Positions 20,996 through 32,589 of a stretch of DNA of 64,000 bases are shown here, piece after piece. Origin of the DNA: Ochotona curzoniae (Eukaryota > Chordata > Mammalia > Lagomorpha > Ochotonidae); the NCBI RefSeq assembly GCF_017591425.1, contig NW_024466607.1, positions 10,176,501 to 10,240,500 on the forward strand, given 5' to 3'. Under the pieces are notes generated by a model. That model was not told the origin of the DNA, did not search any database, and worked only from the letters and a program-made list of their open reading frames with translations. How positions within the stretch are numbered: the stretch's first letter is position 1; each line of letters begins with the position of its first letter. The position numbers and the translations under genes are program-made.

Positions 20996-21268
20996 ATGGT
21001 GCATCCCTTAGGTGCGCCAGGTCAGGTCCCAGCTGCTCTGCTCCTGACCCTGCTTCCTGATTCTGGCCTGGAAAAGCAGTGGAGGATGGCCTGCACCCAA
21101 CGGGAGACCCGGAAGAAGCTCGTGGCTCCTAGCTTTGGATCAGCTCAGCTCTGGCCACTGGGTCCATCTGAAGAGTGAACCACTGGATGCAGGATCTCTT
21201 TCTCTCTCTGACTTTCCTTTTCTGTGTAACTCTGCCTTTCAAATGAAAATAAAATAGATCTTCAAAAA
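20996..21268 (+). mobile_element. C-SINE, 5' truncated
   Basis: Begins after the tRNA head and carries GGAGACCCGGAAGAAGCTCG and the tail TCAAATGAAAATAAAATAGA. Confidence 0.75.
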
Positions 21269-21720
21269 AAACAGGTCTGTGTGCCCCACTGACCCAGCAG
21301 CTTGCCGGTTCTGTCAAGACAACAGTTCAAGTCCCCTGCTAACTCAGCACTTTGCAAGTCCCATCTAGAAAATAGGGCCATGTTCTCCACCGACTTAGAG
21401 CCTCGACCAATGACCAGGCAGGGAGCTGTGCACATGGCAGCAACTGAGAAGCCTGCCCACACACCAGAGAACTCACAGGGAGCTGGCCCAGGAAAAGCCT
21501 CCCCTCACGGCCAGGGCAGACCTGGGCAGCGGAACTGAACCCCGGCCCCCTGCGACTGTGGAATCTTGTGCAGAACTGTGGGAAATCTGTGACTGCATGA
21601 CTAGGTGAAGTGGGCAGCTGGGTCACAGGGCACTGGAAGAACCACCCAGTTCTCCTGCATGGCGCTGGTGCTGGCAGGGTGGGGACTATGGCTACGGTGG
21701 CACAGCCTCAGCCGCCAATC
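21269..21720. other. Unassigned DNA, possibly L1 5'UTR
   Basis: Lies directly upstream of the L1 ORF1 remnant and may be its 5'UTR, but I cannot prove this by eye. Confidence 0.3.
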
Positions 21721-22320
21721 ACCTGGAGTTGAGTGATCCCCGCCTCCCCGTGAAGAAAGAGGTGATCCACCGCCCAACCTGGGTGTCACCCCGGACTGTC
21801 ACCAACACTGGAGCACCGACCGGAAGATGCGGCCCCTCCCAGGACACACCCCTGACAGTCACTGAAAGATCAGCTCCTCCATTAAGACTCGGGAACTCAG
21901 TTCAGGATCAAAACATCGAAGGAGAAAACCCACAGGGCTGCTGAAATGCTCAAGAGAGAGGAGACAGAGCAGCAAGAAGCCAGAAACAGACTTAGAATGC
22001 AAGAAGGAAGAGGCTGAGGAAGTGCCCGAAAATTAAAACAAAAACACAAGGTTCCTCAAAGACATCGAGAAGCGAATGCAGGAATTCAGGAAACCGATGT
22101 ACAACACGGCTGAAGCTTCCCCTGTGAAACGCAAGCCCGGGAGAGAAACCAAACTGAAATGCCAGGGACGAGGAACTCACTAGGCCAAGTAAGAAATACA
22201 ACGGGCAGCTTCAAGGACAGGCAGGCAGAAGGAACAATCTGACCTTGGAGACAAATTGTTTCAAGGTTCTCACTCAGCCAAAACTTAAGAAGAAACGAGG
22301 GGGAAATAAACCACACCTCC
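21720..22320 (+). mobile_element. L1 5' part and ORF1 remnant
   Basis: From about 21,940 the + strand is A-rich, with CAAGAGAGAGGAGACAGAGC, GACATCGAGAAGCGAATGCA and CAGGAATTCAGGAAACCGAT, typical of the coiled-coil part of L1 ORF1. The frame is broken many times. With the ORF2 parts at 24.5-31 kb it forms one long decayed L1 on the + strand. Confidence 0.6.
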
Positions 22321-24475
22321 TTCCCTTCCCTGGCCTGGGCGTTGGTCTGCAGCCCGGCGTGGCCTCAGGCAGGGGTGATCACCTGCCAAGGAAGGGTGGG
22401 GGCCAGGGCTGGAACCATACAGGCTAGAACCACGTGGCTGGGGATGGTAGCCTGGCCCAGCCAGGAGAGGAGGGCAGGGCTGGAGACGGGACCTGGGGCA
22501 GAGCCGCACCACATAGCATGGGCTTCCTGGAAGAAGGCAGATATCTGGGCCGGTCGGGCCAGGGTGGTGTCCTGGCCCAGCAGGGAGGAGCCTTGGCACA
22601 GACCATGACCCACGAAAGACAAACCTGCATACTCCAAGTAGGTGGACTCTGAACACCTCTTCAAAGGAGAAGTACAGCCTGTGCGGCCTCTGCATTGAGG
22701 CTGCGGCACTTGAAGGCAGACATGCTTTTCCAGCCTCTCGCTCCTCTCGGAAAGCTGCTAGTGCATCTCGGTTTGTCACATGACAGTATTTATAAAAACA
22801 TAATAAAGCAACTACATTTATAAGCAGTTTTCGCCAACACTTCAGGTCAAATTTTTAGAAAAGATTTATTTATTTTTATTGGAAAGTCAGGTACACAGAG
22901 AGGAGGAGAGAGAGACAGGAAGATCTTCCATCTGATGATTCACTAGTGAGCGCAATAGCCAGTGCTGCACCGTCCAAAGCCAGGAGCCAGGAACTTCCTC
23001 CAGGTCTCCCACGTGGGTGCAGGGTCCCAAGGCCATCTTTGATTGCTTTCCCAGGCCTCAAGCAGGGAGCTGGATGGGAAGCGGAGCTGCCAGGAGTAGA
23101 ACCAGTGCCCATATTGGATCCTGAAGTATGTAAGGTGAGGACTTTAGCCATTAGGCCATAGCACCAGGCCCCTTCAGGACAACTTCTGTAGCAAGTCCCC
23201 AAGTTTGCAGGCACTCTGTCTAAAGCAGTCATAGACTGACAGGCCTTGGAATAAATATTAGCCTGTCAGGGAGAGGCAGGCCAGGGCTGAGGTCCTGGTT
23301 AGTCCCCACCCCGGCATGTTACCACACAGGTCTGGGAGCAGTCAGCCAGGGACCTGAGGCTGGGGTACCAGGCAGCTGGCACCTGTGGCACATTGAAGTG
23401 CCAGTCTGGCAGTAGGCAGGCGGGGGCCCTAGGTAGGCCACACTCTCAGCATCCCACAGTGCCTGTCTGAGCCTGGCCAGGGGCTTCAAGCCGGAGTAAT
23501 AGGGGTTTGCGGGGAGAGCACCAATGGCCTTTGACAAGCCAGGCACATGACGGGGTTTGGGCGGGCCACAGCCACTGTGCTAGTCTGGGAAAAGCAGACC
23601 AGGGACCTGACAGGCTCTAGGCAGCTCCACCTGCAGCATGCAACCACACTGGGCCAGGGGCGGAGCACGGGGTCCTCGCTGGGGGCCTCCACCAATGGCC
23701 TTTGACTTCACCAAGAAATCTGGGCTTTACATCTGGCTGGTCCCAGATGGAACAGGGTCTCTGATCTCAGAGCCTGGGGGTGTGTCCCAGCATCAGAACC
23801 CGCAGGCCATATAGACCCCCCTCCGATGCTGACTCCTGTGCAAGGAGGGGGTCATGCCCAGGTGCCCACACAGGATGGGTTGTCCTGACCCATGAACCAG
23901 TCGAGGCCTTTGGTGCCACTTCAAGACAGAAAAGAACAGTGACTTCATAGAGTGGCGGTGACAATGCGGGGACCAGCCACTGGCACCAGCTATACTTTCT
24001 GTGGCCCGTGAGATGGCTTCATTAGATGAGACAGGGAGAAGTCCACAAACCCGGGAGGTGCAAGGCAGACACCCTCCTCAGCAGGAGGCAGCCACAGGAG
24101 AGGAGATCCGCCTCAGACCCCTAAGAACAGGGGTCGGAAATCTCCGAGGAGGAATGAAATGGGCCAGGCAGGCAGCAAGCTTCGAGTCACACCCTTCCCC
24201 ATCCTATGTAATACGGTCTGCCTACTTGTCAACTGAGCCCTTCCCCAGGATGCAGTGCCCCCACTGGGACTTGGGAGTGGACTCACGCAACCACTCCCCC
24301 TTCCCAGACTTACAAGAAGCCAGGCAATGGGGAGGGACGCCCCCTCTCCCCTGGACACAAGAACAAAGCAGAAACACCTCTCACCCACCTTTCACCTCTC
24401 ACCCATTCTTATCTTTGAAAGCATGTCTGTCATTTCAACTTTTAAATAAAACTTTACAAAAAACAGAGAGAGAGA
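22321..24475. repeat. GC-rich block between L1 ORF1 and ORF2, with internal repeats
   Basis: About 2 kb of GC-rich DNA (without the SINE at 22,858-23,171) sits where L1 ORF1 should continue. It contains polyadenylation-like AATAAA at about 22,800 and 24,445, the latter followed by an A-rich end. There are diverged internal repeats: CCAGGGACCTGA at about 23,346 and 23,600, and CCAATGGCCTTTGAC at about 23,523 and 23,692. It may be the 3' part or UTR of another L1, or an unrelated retroelement nested here. The identity is open. Confidence 0.45.
22858..23171 (-). mobile_element. C-SINE
   Basis: Reverse copy: AAAGATTTATTTATTTTTAT, CCATCTGATGATTCACTAGT, head CATAGCACCAGGCCCC. Confidence 0.85.
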
Positions 24476-24556
24476 GACACCAAGTCACTGCTTCCAATAA
24501 CCAACAACAACCCTCAACACAAATGGCCTAAACTTTCCAATTCAAACTATAGACTG

Positions 24557-24800
24557 AGGGCTGGCATGGTGGTATAGCAAGCTAATCCTCCACCCACAGG
24601 GCCAGCATCTGATACAGGCACTGATTCGTGTCCTGGCTATTCCACTTCCAATCCAACTCCTGGAAGAGGCTCCCGGCTTTGGACAGGTTCAGTCCTGGCT
24701 AGTGCAGCCATTTGGGAAATAAAACCGTGGATTAAAGATCTCTCTCTCCCTCTCTCTGCAGCTCCGCCTTTCAAAAAAAAGATTAAATAACTCATTTAAA
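24557..24800 (+). mobile_element. C-SINE, internally deleted
   Basis: GGGCTGGCATGGTGGTATAG head. The middle jumps from CCAATCCAACTCC to TGGAAGAGGCTCCCGG. A-rich tail. Confidence 0.8.
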
Positions 24801-24811
24801 AAAAATATCTA

Positions 24812-25138
24812 GGGCCCGGTGCGGTGGCGCAGTGGTTAAGGTCCTCGCCTTGCACGCCCAGGATCCCATATGGGCGCCGGTTCTATCCCGGCAGCCCTGC
24901 TTCCCTTCCAGCTCCCTGCCTGTGGCCCGAGAAAGCAGTTGAGGACGGCCCAAAGCTTTGGGACCTGCACCCACGTGGGAGACCCGGAAGAGGCTCCTGG
25001 CTTCGGATCAGCATAGCATCAGCCATTGCGCTCACTTGGGGAGTGAACCATTGGACGGAAGATCTTCCTCTCTGTCTCTCCTCTCTGTATATCCACCTTT
25101 CCAATAAAAAAAAAAAATAATAATAATAATAATAATAA
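24812..25138 (+). mobile_element. Young C-SINE with AAT-repeat tail
   Basis: GGGCCCGGTGCGGTGGCGCA head (A box), GTTCTATCCCGGCAGCCC (B box), tail of A-run plus AAT units to 25,138. Confidence 0.95.
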
Positions 25139-25313
25139 AAGCCAGGCCTGTGTATTTGCTGGCTACAAGGAACACACCTAACAAAGATACGTGCAGACTA
25201 AAAGTGAAATCATGGAAAAAGACACTCCACACACAAAGGGAAAATGAGCAGCTGTAGCCATCTTATACCACACAAAGTAGGTCATAACACAAGAACTACT
25301 GAAAGAGATGAAC

Positions 25314-25612
25314 AGGGCCGGCACAGCGGCCTAGTGGCTAAATCCTCGCCTTGCACACAACAGGATCCCATATGGGCAACAGTAAGTATCCCAGCTGCTC
25401 CACTTTCCATGCAGGTCCCTGTCGGTGGCCTGGAAGGCAGCAAAGGATGGGCCCAAAGCCTTGGGACCCTGTACCCGCGTGGCAAACTCAGAGGAAGCTC
25501 CTGGCTCCCGGCTTTGGATCGGCTTGACTTCAGCAGTTGTGACCACTTCGGGAGTGAACCGGTGAACTCTCTCTTTGTGAATTTGCCTTTCCAATAGGAA
25601 TAAATAGTACTT
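25314..25612 (+). mobile_element. C-SINE
   Basis: GGGCCGGCACAGCGGCCTAG head, CCAATAGGAATAAATAGTAC tail, inside the L1. Confidence 0.85.
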
Positions 25613-25639
25613 CAAGAAAAAGAAAGGAAACCAAACAAA

Positions 25640-26565
25640 CAAAAACAAAACTGCAGGTATTGGCCTAGGTTGCCTAGGTTGCCTAACACATAGGCAAGTG
25701 TTACACAGCTGGGAGAAAAGCAGCCAATAGCGGTGGCCTTCCTGGGCCTGGTTAATGCCAAATTAGTGGCAACTATACTAGTATGCCAGCATAGTCACCT
25801 ATTCATTAGTATTTTTAAAATATATGGGGACCCCATGAGCACAATTTGGCACCAGGAGCCCCATGGACTCTCAGATACAGGGACTGTGGCTTGACCAGGG
25901 AAAGGGACAAAGGGATGTGTGGGAGGGAGGCCCACTGAGGGAGTACGCTGCAGGTGAATGACTTCCGAGGGACTTCCATTGACAAAGCCACCGTACTGCT
26001 GACCATGTAATGCATGTGAGGACTGGGCCTCCTAGTGGCTCAGAGCAGTGGGCAGCATGCCCAGATGCACATGGAGGATATGGCAGTCCACTGGGGCCTG
26101 CAGAGGACACCTGGTACCATAGCAGAGGATGGAGGACAGAACAAAATGGTCAACTACTCCAACCAGGAATTGACAATAAATATCTGGGTGATTGGAGACT
26201 CTAAGGTTGACAATGTCAGCAGAAGGACCTCGAAAGGATTTCTTCATCCATGGATTGGCAAGACTGACAGCATTCCAGAACTATCAAAACCACTTGAGCA
26301 GAACCCTTGGAGCATGCTCCACATCAGGGACTTGGAATGACAGCAGGTGGCAGTCCCCATCCCTGGGCACTGAGGGGGTTGGGAGGCTGATTGCGGTTTC
26401 TCCCCTTATCTCCTCCTTTCCCCCAGATACAGGAAGAAAAAGAAAAATTTGGAAAAAATGGTCTCACTCACATTCCCCTAACTCTCAACTCTTCCCACCC
26501 TAACCAAGTATGTAAATAACATCAAAAATAAAATTAAACAGTATCTTAAAAAGGGGGGAGGGAGG
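25640..26565 (+). repeat. Unclassified interspersed repeat inserted in L1
   Basis: Unlike L1 or SINE. It ends with GATACAGGAAGAAAAAGAAA, a CCCTAACCAAG stretch and ATAAAATTAAACAGTATC. A second copy of its 3' part lies reversed at 60,945-61,140 (shared blocks AACTATCAAAACCACTTGAG and GGAGCATG-CCACATCAGGGA). The open frame at 26,035-26,340 has no family I know. Boundaries are approximate. Confidence 0.55.
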
Positions 26566-26602
26566 AAGAAGGATATTATGTAATGATTAAGAGATCAATT
26601 CA

Positions 26603-26928
26603 GGGCCTGGTGCGGTGGCGCAGTGGTTAAGGTCCTCGCCTTGCACGCCCGGGATCCCATATGGGCGCCGGTTCTAATCCCGCCGGCCCCTCTTCCCATC
26701 CAGCTCCCCGCTTGTGGCCTGGGAAAGCAGTCGAGGACGGCCCAAAGCTTTGGGACCCTGCACCCACGTGGGAGACCCGGAAGAGGCTCCTGGCTTCGGA
26801 TCGGCATAGCATCGACCGTTGCGCTCACTTGGGAAGTGAATCACTGGACGGAAGATCTTCCTCTCTGTCTCTCCTCTCTGTATAACCGCCTTTCCAATAA
26901 AAATAAATAAATCTTTAAAAAAAAAAAA
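26603..26928 (+). mobile_element. Young C-SINE with target-site duplication
   Basis: GGCCTGGTGCGGTGGCGCAG head, AAAATAAATAAATCTTTAAA tail, duplicated AGAGATCAATTCA on both sides, splitting the L1. Confidence 0.95.
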
Positions 26929-27389
26929 GAGATCAATTCAAACAGTCGTGACTATAGTAAATGTACGTGTATCCAATGCCAGGACACCTGACTATGGATT
27001 CAATTTAGATCCAATTATTAATGGATCTAAAGGGAGACACAGACTCCAATACAGAAATGAAGGAAGACTTCAACACTCCACTTTCACTAATTGACAGATC
27101 AACTAGAAAAAAAAAAAAAAGATAAATGAAAAAAAAAAAGACAAAGAAACAACAGAGCTAATCTATACTACAGATGAATGGGCCTTGCTGTACAGCATTT
27201 CATCTCACAGATGCAAAACACACATTCTCTTCAGTCATGAACCTTCTCTAGGATAGGCCACACGAGAAGCCACACAGCAAACCTCAGGAAATTCAAACAA
27301 ACTGAAACCATACCATCTAACTTATCAGAACAAGAGAGAACAAACTGAAAATCAACAATTCAAGAAACTGCAAAAAATATTTAAACACG

Positions 27390-27700
27390 GGCCCAGCGCG
27401 GCAACCTAGAAGCTACATCCTTGCCTTGCATGCACTGGGATCTCATATGGGTTCTGGTTCAAGTCCTGGCTGTTCCACTTTCCATCCAGCTCTCTGCTTG
27501 TGACCTGGGAAAGCAAGATGGCCCACTTCCTAGGGATCCTGCACCCATGTGGGAGACCCAAAAGAAACTCCTGGCTTCGGATTAGCTCAGCTCCGGCCGT
27601 TGTGGCCAGCTGGAGAGCGACCGGTAGATAGAAGATCTTTCTTTGTCTCTCCTCTCTGTAAATTTGCTTTCCAATAAAACACAGACAAATCTTTAAGAGT
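27390..27700 (+). mobile_element. C-SINE with target-site duplication
   Basis: GCCCAGCGCGGCAACCTAGA head, flanked by ATATTTAAACACGGG on both sides (about 27,378 and 27,704). Confidence 0.9.
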
Positions 27701-28713
27701 ATATATTTAAACACGGGGAGACTGAGCAACTTACTACTGAATGAACAATGGGTCAAAGAGGAAATCAAAAAGCAAAATTAAAAAATTCCTGGAAATGAAT
27801 GAAGACAACAGCACAAAATGTTAAAATGTAATGAGATACAAGGAAAGCAGTGCCAGGAGGAAAGCTCACAGCATTTAGGGCCGGTATGAAGAATTCAGCA
27901 AGGCACCAAGTATACAATCCAGCAATGCACCTCAAGGTTCTAGAAAAACACCAGCAAGCCAAAACAGAATGAGAAGAAATAACTAGAGAATAAACAAAAT
28001 GGAAATAAAGATACAGAAGATCAATGAATTTGAAGAACTAGCTTGAGAGAAAGTCAACACACCATTGGCCCAAATAACCAAAGTAAATAAATAAGGGGAG
28101 ACAACCCACATTAATAAAAACAGAGATGAAAATGGAAAAATTATGAACATCACAAATATACAAAGAATCATCAGATATTACTACAAGCAGGTATAAGCCA
28201 AAAAATGGAAGAACAAAAAATGCAGATTTCTAGATACATACAATCTACCAAAACTTAGTCAAAAAGACACAGAAAACCTAAACAGACCACGGACTAGGAT
28301 GGAGACTGAACAGTAACAGACTCTCCCAAATAAAGGCCCAGGACTGGATGGCTTCACCCTCAAGAACTAACGTCAATTCTTCACAAGCTATTCAAAACAG
28401 AAATGGAGGAAATCTTCCCAACGTCTTTTATGCTGCAAGCATCGCTTTAATTTCGAAACTAGAAAATGGTGTCACAAAAAGGCAACTACAGTCCAGTATC
28501 CCTGATGAATACAGATGCAAAAAACCCTTGTACTAGCTAATCAAATCCAACACGAAATCAGAAAGACCATTCACCCGTTGTCAGGTGAGGTTCATCCCAG
28601 GTATGAAGGGATGGTTCAGCATCTGCAATCCATTAAATGTGATACATCACATTAACAACCTGAAGAATAAAAACTATATGATTATCTCAATACATGTAAA
28701 GAAAGCACCTGAT

Positions 28714-29028
28714 AGGGCCCAGCAAGGTAGCCTAGTGGAAATCCTCACCTTGCATGCACCTGGATCCCATATGCATGCGGGTTCATATCCGACGGCCCCA
28801 CTTCCCATCCAGCTCCCTGCCTGTGGCCTGGGAAAGCAGTGGGGACGGCCCAACGCCTTGGAACCCTGCACCTGCGTGGGAGACCTGGAAGAAACTCCTG
28901 GCTTTGGATTTGCTGAACTTCAGCTGTTGTGGCTATCTAGGGAGCGAACCAGCAGACAGAGGATCTTTGTCCTTCCTTCTCTCTGTGTATCTGCCTTTCC
29001 AGTTAAAATAAATCTTTGATGAAAAAAG
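28714..29028 (+). mobile_element. C-SINE with target-site duplication
   Basis: GGGCCCAGCAAGGTAGCCTA head, tail AGTTAAAATAAATCTTTGAT. Flanks AAAGCACCTGATA and AAAGCACTTGATA. Confidence 0.9.
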
Positions 29029-29773
29029 GAAAGCACTTGATAAAATGCAACATCTTCTCATGCTAAAAGCCATAAGCAAATTGGGCATGCAAGGGTCACT
29101 GCTCAACACAATCAAGGCAACATATAAAAATTCGATACAGTCCTGGAAGCTTCGGCCAGAGCTGCCGGTCTGCAGAGGGCACGGCTCTCCACGAAGGGCG
29201 AGAACGGCCTCTGTGCACACAAGCTGCTGCACGGCTGAGAGAGCTGTGACATCAGTCCATTCACAGCAGCAGCGAAAACACACAAACTTAAATACCTACA
29301 AAAACACTACGAAACATTAAAGAAAGGAAAACAACAAAACATGGAAAATCTGCCATGTTCATGGATTAGAACATCATCAAAACATCCATTTCACAGAAAG
29401 TAATTTACAGATTCAATGATTCCAATCCAGATAGCTACAACATTCTTCTCAGATCTAGAAAAAAACAATGCTAAAATTCATGCGGGAACACAGGAGAGCA
29501 CCAAGAGGTGAGTCAATATTAAACAACAAAAGCAAAGCTGCAGGCGTGACAACGCCAGGCTTTAAGATGCACCGCAGGGTAGCGGTACTCAAAGCAGCCT
29601 GTGGAAAAACAGCCGCAAAGATCAACAAAGCAGAACAAAAACCCAGAAATGAATCCACACTTCTACACCCAGCAACTTTCCAACAAGCGAACCGCAATCA
29701 ATCCAGGGAGAAAAGACAGTGTCTTCAACAGATGGTGCTGGGAAAACTGGATCTACAGGTAAGAAACAAGACC

Positions 29774-30095
29774 CTGGGCCCAGTATGATAGCCTAGTGGT
29801 TAAATCCTCACCTTGCAACCGCAGGGATCCCATACAGACACTGGTTCGTGCCCCGGATACCCCATTTCCATTCATCTCTCTGCTTGTGCCCTGGGAAAGC
29901 AGTCAAGGACAGCCCAAAGCTTTGGGACTCTACACCCGCACGCAAGACCGGGAAGAAGCGCCTGGCTCCTGATCAGCTCAACTCCAGCCATTGCAGTCAC
30001 TCAGGGAGTGAACCAGCAGACAGAAAATCTATCTCCTTCTCTTTGTAAATCTGACTTTCCAATAAAAAATTTTTAAATTAAAAAAAAAATCTAAA
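29774..30095 (+). mobile_element. C-SINE
   Basis: TGGGCCCAGTATGATAGCCT head, CCAATAAAAAATTTTTAAAT tail, inside the L1. Confidence 0.9.
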
Positions 30096-30176
30096 GAAAT
30101 AAAGAAAGAAACCTTAGACACCTAACACCTTAGACAAAAATTAACTCGAAATGGGTCAAGGATTTAAATCTACTTA

Positions 30177-30525
30177 CTGGGCCTGGTGCAGCAGCCTAGT
30201 GGCTAAGGTCCTTATCTTGCATGCACTGGGATCCCATATGGACACAGGTTTATGTCCCAGCTGCTCTGCTTCCCTTCCAGCTCCCTGCTTGCGGCCTGGG
30301 AAAGCAGTGGAGGATGGCCCAAAGCCTTGGGACCCTGCACACACCCCCGCCCCCCGTGGGAAACCCAGAAGAGACTCCTGATTCCTGGCTTCGGATCAGC
30401 TCAGCTCCAGCCATTGCGGCCGCTTATGGAGTAAGCCATCAGACAGAAGCCCTTCCTCTCTGTCTCTTCTCCTCTCTGTGTATCTACCTTTCCAATAAAA
30501 ATAAATAAATCTTAAAAACAGAAAA
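30177..30525 (+). mobile_element. C-SINE
   Basis: CTGGGCCTGGTGCAGCAGCC head, AAAATAAATAAATCTTAAAA tail, followed directly by the L1 3' end. Confidence 0.9.
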
Positions 30526-31085
30526 AAAGGAATACTACTCAGCCATTAAAAATACTCTGTTGCAAAGAATGAAATCTTTAGCAAAAAGGATCCAGCTAGA
30601 AACCAACATGCTTAGTGAAATAAGCCAGCTGCCAAGACAAATACCGTAGGTAGGCTCTGAGCGGAGAGGGCTTGTACAAGGAGCACAAGAACAAAACGTC
30701 ACCTCTGTGAGACTAAGACGCTGGGAATTAAGTGCTGCTCCCAGCCCGGGTCTACACTCCCGGCAACCGCACAGCCACCTGTCTCCTTCCTCTGTCTGCT
30801 ATCTTATATATGACATCTTTATACACTGGAATCTTAAAGTTGTCATTGTAAAACAAAAGAATAAGCCATTGAAGTAACTTGGGGGAGAAAAATAAGGAGA
30901 GTGGAGTAATAGGAAAAAGAAGAGGGGCAAAGGGAGGAATCCCTATGCATATAAATATAGATTTATATAAATATGAATGTAAACATGTATCATGAACAGC
31001 ACAAAACCTATTTGTTTTATATAAATAAGTTACAAAAGATTTCCCCCAAAAAACCTGCTACTGTAAATGAAAAACTATATATACT

Positions 31086-31334
31086 AATAATTGAAGCAAA
31101 CTATAACATGAAATAATAGTTAGGACAGAAGAAGAGTTGATACTCGAAAGACTAAAGGAGGTAACTGCAAAGAAATGATGTATTTCTCAGCTTTGGGATC
31201 CGACACGTACAGACTAGATGAGAATTCAGCATTAGTAGACGCCACTGAGATATCCTCATGCCTGTTAGTTCAACAGGCATATTAATGGACTACAGGTATT
31301 AATGGACTACAACTTTTTTTGTTGTTGTTGTTCC
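31086..31334. other. AT-rich DNA after the L1
   Basis: No gene. A short duplication, CAGGTATTAATGGACTACA beside CATATTAATGGACTA (31,277-31,312), is seen just before the next SINE fragment. Confidence 0.4.
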
Positions 31335-31492
31335 GAAAGGCAGATTTTATAAAGAGAAGGAGAAAGGGGTCTTCCATCCACTATTTTATTCCGAAAATGG
31401 CCACAACAGCCGGAACTAGCTGATCCAAAGCCAGGTGCTTCATCCAGTGTGCACATGGGTGCAGGGGTCCAAGACTTCAGCCATCCTTCACT
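31335..31492 (-). mobile_element. C-SINE fragment
   Basis: Reverse 3' half: GAAAGGCAGATTTTATAAAG, CTTCCATCCACTATTTTATT, GATCCAAAGCCAGGTGCTTC. Confidence 0.7.
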
Positions 31493-31587
31493 GTTAAATT
31501 AATTCAGGACATAAAACCAACCTAGAACAATCTGTATCCTTTTTATACATGGGTAGCTAACTTGCCAAAAACAAAACAAAAACAATC

Positions 31588-31790
31588 CTGGGCTGGTGTG
31601 GTGGCGCTACAGACTAACGCTCTGCCTGCAGCACGGGCAGCCCACTTGGGCACCCATTCAAGTCCTGGCTGCTCCACTTCTGGTCAAGCTTCCTGCCTAC
31701 AAGGGAGTGGAAGCTGGCACAAGTCCTTGCACCCCCATGCAATGTGGAGACCTGAAAGACGTTCCCAGCTCCGGATAGGTTCAGTCCCCA
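31588..31790 (+). mobile_element. C-SINE fragment
   Basis: GGGCTGGTGTGGTGGCGCTA head with CATTCAAGTCCTGGCTGCTC (B box). It fades out before the tail. Confidence 0.75.
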
Positions 31791-32401
31791 CTGCTCAGGA
31801 CAGTTCCCCAGAGGTGCCCAGGCCTGTCCTTCAGGGTCCAGAAGTGCTGCATCTCCAAGTGCCACCAACTTGGGAGCTCAGAAGCCGCCTGTCCTTGGTG
31901 GCAGTAGCAGCTCCAGGAACTGCCCAGGGATGCCTGTGGTGTTTTCCCTGTAGAAGCCCCAGGCCCATCAGGGACACTGGCCGTGGTAGTCTCAGCTGAC
32001 AGAATGTGGACACCTGTGACAAGCCCCTCCTGCCAGGCCTCACTGACACCCAGCCCCAGCCCAAGTCCCGGGGGCCCTTGTGCGACACCCCCCAGCAGGG
32101 ACCCGCTCTCTGGCTAACCACCAGCTGTGTGGCGGGGGGTTGCTGGACCCACCTCTCTCTCACTGCCCAGTGATAACCGCACCACACGTGTGTGTGTGCA
32201 CATGGTGCGGAGGGTGTAGTGTACAATACACAGCATGCAGTGTGCAGCAGGCTCTGCTATCCGGAACATGCCTTTGGACTCGAACAAGCTGGATGAACAT
32301 TCAGAAGTGTAGGATACGCCCTGCACGTCCACGACTCCCCACCCTCCCAAGCCCCTGCAGCATTTCATCTGGGACAAGGACTGGAGCCGCCGTGTCCTCA
32401 C
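31791..32401. other. GC-rich intron-like DNA
   Basis: No secure exon. Overlapping frames on both strands are treated as chance. Position is downstream of the candidate exon at 32.4 kb on the minus strand. Confidence 0.35.
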
Positions 32402-32537
32402 CTGGATCAGGCCCGCATGCAGACACAGCACCACGAAGCTCTTGCCCCCGTGACTGACTTTCCACCAGGTAGATGACACAGATCAGGTGGCGTGGGATCC
32501 CATAAAGGCCAGGACTCAGCTGGCACGGAGTTGATTT
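32402..32537 (-). other. Candidate spliced exon, unknown transcript
   Basis: On the minus strand a strong acceptor TTTTCTTTCTTTCAG (ending 32,538) and a strong donor CCAG/GTGAGG (32,401) bound 136 nt. One frame is open throughout (KSTPCQLSPGLYGIPRHLIC...). The other two contain a stop. It is about 1.7 kb downstream of the leftward CpG promoter at 34.2 kb and may be exon 2 of that transcript. I do not recognise the peptide. The last residues of another frame (GLIQ before the donor) recall an ACAD exon end, but position and the rest do not fit. A lncRNA exon is equally possible. Confidence 0.35.
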
Positions 32538-32589
32538 CTGAAAGAAAGAAAATAGAAAGGTACATGGCGTAGCTAGCAGCAGAGGCCAC

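Larger units (their letters stand above)
24476..31085 (+). mobile_element. Decayed L1 ORF2 to 3' end, broken by nested SINEs
   Basis: Segments in ORF2 order on the + strand. Endonuclease part: ACACAAATGGCCTAAACTTT (24,519), then GGCTACAAGGAACACACCTA (25,161) and TGGATCTAAAGGGAGACACA (27,020). Then TGAACAATGGGTCAAAGAGG (27,740) and the reverse transcriptase part: TAAAGGCCCAGGACTGGATG (28,331), GATGAATACAGATGCAAAAA (28,503), TCACATTAACAACCTGAAGA (28,647). The 3' end is AATACTACTCAGCCATTAAA (30,531). Frames are broken throughout. The end near 31.08 kb is approximate. At least eight C-SINEs and one other element interrupt it. Confidence 0.85.

Noticed and set aside
24824..25104. Repeated protein-like frames such as ARDPIWAPV and SLFRVSHAGAGSQSFGP found at many places
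   Set aside because: These are translations of C-SINE copies on either strand, not genes.
32402..32450. GLIQ before the donor, recalling the ACAD exon ending FGLIQ
   Set aside because: The exon lies upstream of the ACAD exons that should precede it, the remaining residues do not match, and the frame has stops further 5'.
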